A stretch of 64,000 nt of DNA from Halosimplex rubrum (GTDB lineage: Archaea; Halobacteriota; Halobacteria; Halobacteriales; Haloarculaceae): NCBI RefSeq assembly GCF_013415885.1, contig NZ_CP058910.1, positions 1,116,001 through 1,180,000 of the forward strand, read 5' to 3'. The notes under the pieces were generated by a model. That model was not told the DNA's origin and did no database searches. It saw nothing but the letters and a program-made list of their open reading frames with translations. Each line of letters starts with the position of its first letter. Positions within the stretch are counted from its first letter, which is position 1. Both the position numbers and the translations under genes were made by a program. This document shows positions 61,071 to 64,000 of this stretch, in pieces.

Positions 61071-62789
61071 TCATCTGTTGATATCAACCCGGCCGTTAGT
61101 GTACACTTGTGACTGGTTCGTCTGTATCGGACGAACCATCTCATCCATGGAGATCGCGTACCGGCCCGTTGAGAAGTGTGAACCGAAAAATAACTGATCG
61201 TTGTAATCAAACAGCAATAGTACACTGTTCGGTGGAACAGTCCCGTTAACGATCGGATAGGGAGAGTTGCCGGCTTGCCGGCCGGCAGTCGAAATAAGGA
61301 CGTGTTCGGCGTTTTCGTCGCCGATTACGCCGGTAGACTCAGTGACGTGATTCGCAACGAACTCACCGCTGGCGAAATACTGCGCCGGGAACCGCTGATC
61401 CGTTTCACCCTGTTCGTATCTGGGTTCACCGAAACCGACCACATACGGCGGGACCAAGCACAATCCGAGGACCGCCATAACAAAAACGAAAATTCGTGTC
61501 GGCGTCACGCTTGATTCCCCCATACGCTTCGCGACGAGGGAGACTCCCGCCGGCGCGAGCCAGCCACTGACCAGCACGAAGAATGTCATGATCCGATTGA
61601 TGCCGCCGATGCCTGTCACCCACGACAGTGCAGCACCAGTCCCGATTATCACACCGGACAGCACGCTGATTGACGCCCAATCGTCGGTGAGTATTCGCCG
61701 TCGATAGAGAACGACCGCTAGCGCCAGGCATCCGAACGCAAGTAGTCCTTGGTATATCCAGAGGCCGAAAAATGACTGAAAACGGATGAAAAGACCTCGC
61801 TTGATCAGCGGGAGCGCCGACTGTTGCTGCACGCTCTCACCAAGTATGAACGTGACGATCTTTCCGAGCTTTCCGCCGGAGATTACGACTGTCGCCAGCA
61901 AGCGTGTGAACAGCGACCCCCCTTCGGTGAAAACGAACTGCCATGCGAGAAACAGCAACACCGTCGTCAGGTACAGAACGAGAACAGTTGATCCCGTAAG
62001 CTGACGGCCGGGCAGATCGACGCGACTTCTGCGCTGAAGAATGACACCAGCAACGACCACGGCGACCAAGACGTTCAGGATGAAGCTAGTGAGGTGATGG
62101 GCCGAGATGAGGGAGAACAACAAAAACAGCGAGAGCCCGACGAACCGATACGAGGCACGCTTGTAGAGGCGAAAGAGAACGTACACCGCGATGGCGAACA
62201 GCGCGATACCCATGCTTTGACGGGTGAATCCTGTCTTGGTGTTGTACAGCGGAATCCACAGTACTACAGGAATGAGGAGGTAGCTCACGCGGGGCAGGGC
62301 AGTTGACAGAGCGTGTGTTTGTTTGTACTGCCGTACCGTGATGCCACAGGCCAATAGCGTGACGGACACATACCAGAGTGGGAGAAGCCAGGTCGCGAGT
62401 ATGTGTGGCTGTGTTGATGGCTTCACCCTCAACCCTGTGACGAGGTGCACGGCGATCGCGTGGAAGTGGACCAGCGGCGTCTCCGGGAAGCCACGTGCGA
62501 TGTCAAGTGCCGGGAGCGGCCAGCCGGAGACGAGAATCTGCTGTGTCACGTGGACGCCCACGTGAGAGCCGCGGCGATAAATCCACCCCGCCTGTGAGCC
62601 CGGATACAGGAACACAAGTGTGGCTGCCAGAACAGCTAGGATAGCCGTCCGACCGGTCCAAAGAGACACAAAAACTAATCCCAGAATTGCCCCGACTGTT
62701 ACCGACGATACCTGAGATCGAATCGAAATGATGGCCACCGAAAAGAGCACTGCGGTTACGGTAAAATCCCGCTTCTGTGCGGCGTCCAT
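61071..62789 (-). CDS. Large polytopic membrane protein (GT-C-like or polymerase-like)
   Basis: 572 residues with about 13 hydrophobic helices spread evenly and a soluble C-terminal part after residue 450 (VNGTVPPNSVLLLFDYND, FFGSHFSTGRYAISMDE). The first large loop holds AGWIYRRGSHVGVH and DIARGFPETPLVHFHAIA, a place where GT-C enzymes keep catalytic residues. It does not match a family that I can name; DUF2206-like archaeal membrane proteins and O-antigen polymerases share this build. It lies between a GT2 and the flippase gene on the same strand, so a role in polymerising or extending the lipid-linked glycan is likely. Confidence 0.7.
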   Translation of the reverse strand: MDAAQKRDFTVTAVLFSVAIISIRSQVSSVTVGAILGLVFVSLWTGRTAILAVLAATLVFLYPGSQAGWIYRRGSHVGVHVTQQILVSGWPLPALDIARGFPETPLVHFHAIAVHLVTGLRVKPSTQPHILATWLLPLWYVSVTLLACGITVRQYKQTHALSTALPRVSYLLIPVVLWIPLYNTKTGFTRQSMGIALFAIAVYVLFRLYKRASYRFVGLSLFLLFSLISAHHLTSFILNVLVAVVVAGVILQRRSRVDLPGRQLTGSTVLVLYLTTVLLFLAWQFVFTEGGSLFTRLLATVVISGGKLGKIVTFILGESVQQQSALPLIKRGLFIRFQSFFGLWIYQGLLAFGCLALAVVLYRRRILTDDWASISVLSGVIIGTGAALSWVTGIGGINRIMTFFVLVSGWLAPAGVSLVAKRMGESSVTPTRIFVFVMAVLGLCLVPPYVVGFGEPRYEQGETDQRFPAQYFASGEFVANHVTESTGVIGDENAEHVLISTAGRQAGNSPYPIVNGTVPPNSVLLLFDYNDQLFFGSHFSTGRYAISMDEMVRPIQTNQSQVYTNGRVDINR

Positions 62790-62912
62790 GTGACCCGATA
62801 ATCAACGCCGCAACTCTTGAAAGGTTCTATCTCGCGCCGGTACACCGCACTGCGTGCTGCTCCTCGAATATAGACCGATCCCGGTCGTGCCACACTTCGG
62901 CGACTGCGTCTA

Positions 62913-64000
62913 TTACCGATAGATGTCCGAGATATTCATCACCACCGTCTCGATCGGTTGACGCGTCGCGGGGATCGAGACACATGTGAGGAAATAAGTT
63001 ACTCCACCGAGGACGATAACGGTGGCGAGTTCGTATACCGTGTTGACAGCAAGTACTGTCTGCAACCCCCACGTCACGCCGGTCATCACTATCGCAGCCA
63101 CGAAGAGTCCAATTACCTGACCGACAGGGAATACGAGATCGATTTCTGAGGTTACGAAATTGAGGATGATGACCGTCGAGATACTGAACGCCAGTGTGGT
63201 GGCTATCGCGGCGCCGGCGATACCAAACCGGGGGATCAGAAGGGCGTTCATGAGTATATTTGCGATCCCGCTGGTGATTGCAGCTATCGCCCGCAATCGG
63301 GGTTTGTCCACACCAGAGAGTAGATTCTTGTACGTTCCGTCTACAGCTTCGACAATTTTTCCCACGAGCAAGATCAGTAACGGAGTCAGGGCGATACCGT
63401 ATTCCGTTCCGAACACGATTTCAAGAAGCGGGCTGCCCACGACGAAGGCACCGAAAACAATCGGAAGCACCAGCAGCAGCGACAGAAACAGCCCCGTAGA
63501 GAGTCTCTTAGTTATCTCGTCAGTTCGCCCAGCGGCATCAAACGAACTGATCTGGGGCAGGAGCGTTTCCTGAACGGCTCTGCTGAGCAGGACTGAAAAG
63601 TTGCTGATCCGCCACGCGATTTCGTAGGCAGCAACCACTGCAGGTCCGAGGAAGTATCCGAGAAGTGCGATATCCGCCCAGCTGTATAGGTAACTGTCAA
63701 GATGATTCGCTGCGGCCCACTTCCAGTACTGGTAGAGTGAGCGGAAGTGTGTAAACGACGGCGTACCGGGTCGAGTAGATACTCCATGGAAAGCGACAGC
63801 AGCCCCAGCGAGATTCCCGAGGACGAACGCGACGACAAGAGCGAGCAATGAGAGTCCCTGTGTAATGAGTAACGCGCCGCCGACTACCCAGATTAGCTTC
63901 CGTACAAAGAGTATTACCCCGACATCTCCAGTTCGTACCTCTCCTTTTAGAGTACTTATACCCATCCTCTGGAACTGAAATACGATGGTTCCCACGATCA
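62913..64000 (-). CDS. Wzx/RfbX-type polysaccharide flippase (5' partial)
   Basis: The frame is open to the window edge, so the N-terminal quarter is missing. About 360 residues remain, with ten hydrophobic helices of the MATE/MOP fold: WKWAAANHLDSYLYSWADIA, LLGYFLGPAVVAAYEIAWRI, LLSRAVQETLLPQISSFDA and LNFVTSEIDLVF-type loops. Wzx proteins carry lipid-linked oligosaccharide across the membrane; full-length relatives have about 470 residues. GTG at 63,993-63,995 is not a credible start because the frame continues upstream. It is probably first in the minus-strand operon with the membrane protein and GTs. Confidence 0.92.
   Translation of the reverse strand, partial: IVGTIVFQFQRMGISTLKGEVRTGDVGVILFVRKLIWVVGGALLITQGLSLLALVVAFVLGNLAGAAVAFHGVSTRPGTPSFTHFRSLYQYWKWAAANHLDSYLYSWADIALLGYFLGPAVVAAYEIAWRISNFSVLLSRAVQETLLPQISSFDAAGRTDEITKRLSTGLFLSLLLVLPIVFGAFVVGSPLLEIVFGTEYGIALTPLLILLVGKIVEAVDGTYKNLLSGVDKPRLRAIAAITSGIANILMNALLIPRFGIAGAAIATTLAFSISTVIILNFVTSEIDLVFPVGQVIGLFVAAIVMTGVTWGLQTVLAVNTVYELATVIVLGGVTYFLTCVSIPATRQPIETVVMNISDIYR

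Noticed and set aside
1-64000. CRISPR arrays, tRNA and rRNA genes, integrase attachment sites
   Set aside because: No regularly spaced direct repeats, cloverleaf sequences or rRNA segments were noticed on reading either strand.

Overview
The window comes from a halophilic archaeon (class Halobacteria). The genome is GC-rich with long spurious antisense reading frames, the proteins are very acidic (Asp/Glu-rich), many starts lie about 27 bases behind an AT-rich TATA box with no leader, and several protein families are typical of haloarchaea (HVO_A0114-type regulators, DUF433/DUF5615 pairs, AglB-like oligosaccharyltransferase, DUF58/MoxR locus). No rRNA, tRNA or CRISPR array was seen.

Almost the whole window is a cell-surface glycan locus. 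(1) Bases 1-11,632: the end of an ABC exporter, then genes matching the pseudaminic-acid (nonulosonic acid) route: a 4,6-dehydratase, a sugar epimerase, a DegT aminotransferase, a methyltransferase, an ATP-grasp/HAD pair, a NeuB/PseI synthase, a CMP-transferase-like protein, a PseG hydrolase and an atypical epimerase. No PseH acetyltransferase is present. (2) 11,857-17,740: an AT-rich accessory stretch with a CMAH/UlaG-like metallo-beta-lactamase-fold protein, a decayed IS5-family transposase, a capsule-type glycosyltransferase and a broken FkbM methyltransferase. (3) 17,741-33,172: glycosyltransferases interleaved with alkaline-phosphatase/sulfatase-superfamily enzymes and membrane proteins. 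It holds a degraded segmental duplication in which each copy has lost what the other has kept. (4) 33,390-37,372: a sulfoquinovose-synthase-like (SQD1) gene and two nucleotide-sugar epimerases, split by a DUF433/DUF5615 toxin-antitoxin pair. Next come an ArsR-like regulator and a second toxin-antitoxin-like pair (TumE/HVO_A0114 type) with two inverted-repeat operators. (5) 39,497-44,260: a GT4, the membrane priming phosphoglycosyltransferase, a decayed IS6-family transposase and a membrane protein paralogous to one in region 3. (6) 44,398-53,010: a MoxR-DUF4350-DUF4129 operon divergent from a DUF58-membrane protein operon that ends in DUF1616. (7) 53,007-64,000: an STT3/AglB-like oligosaccharyltransferase with a C-terminal LamG domain, a YdjM-like membrane protein, a DUF2304-GT2 fusion, further GT2 and GT4 enzymes, a large membrane protein and the C-terminal part of a Wzx-type flippase cut by the window edge.

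Taken together, sugar-nucleotide enzymes make unusual sugars (nonulosonic acid, probably sulfoquinovose). The priming transferase and the many GTs build a lipid-linked glycan, the flippase and/or ABC exporter translocate it, and the oligosaccharyltransferase paralog may transfer it. The most interesting points are the transferase with intact catalytic motifs but an altered WWDYG motif, the pseudaminic-acid-type pathway in a haloarchaeon, the reciprocal decay of the duplicated block, the sulfatase-like enzymes that carry Thr instead of the formylglycine Cys, and the well-formed operators in front of the SQD1-like gene and the TumE-like gene.
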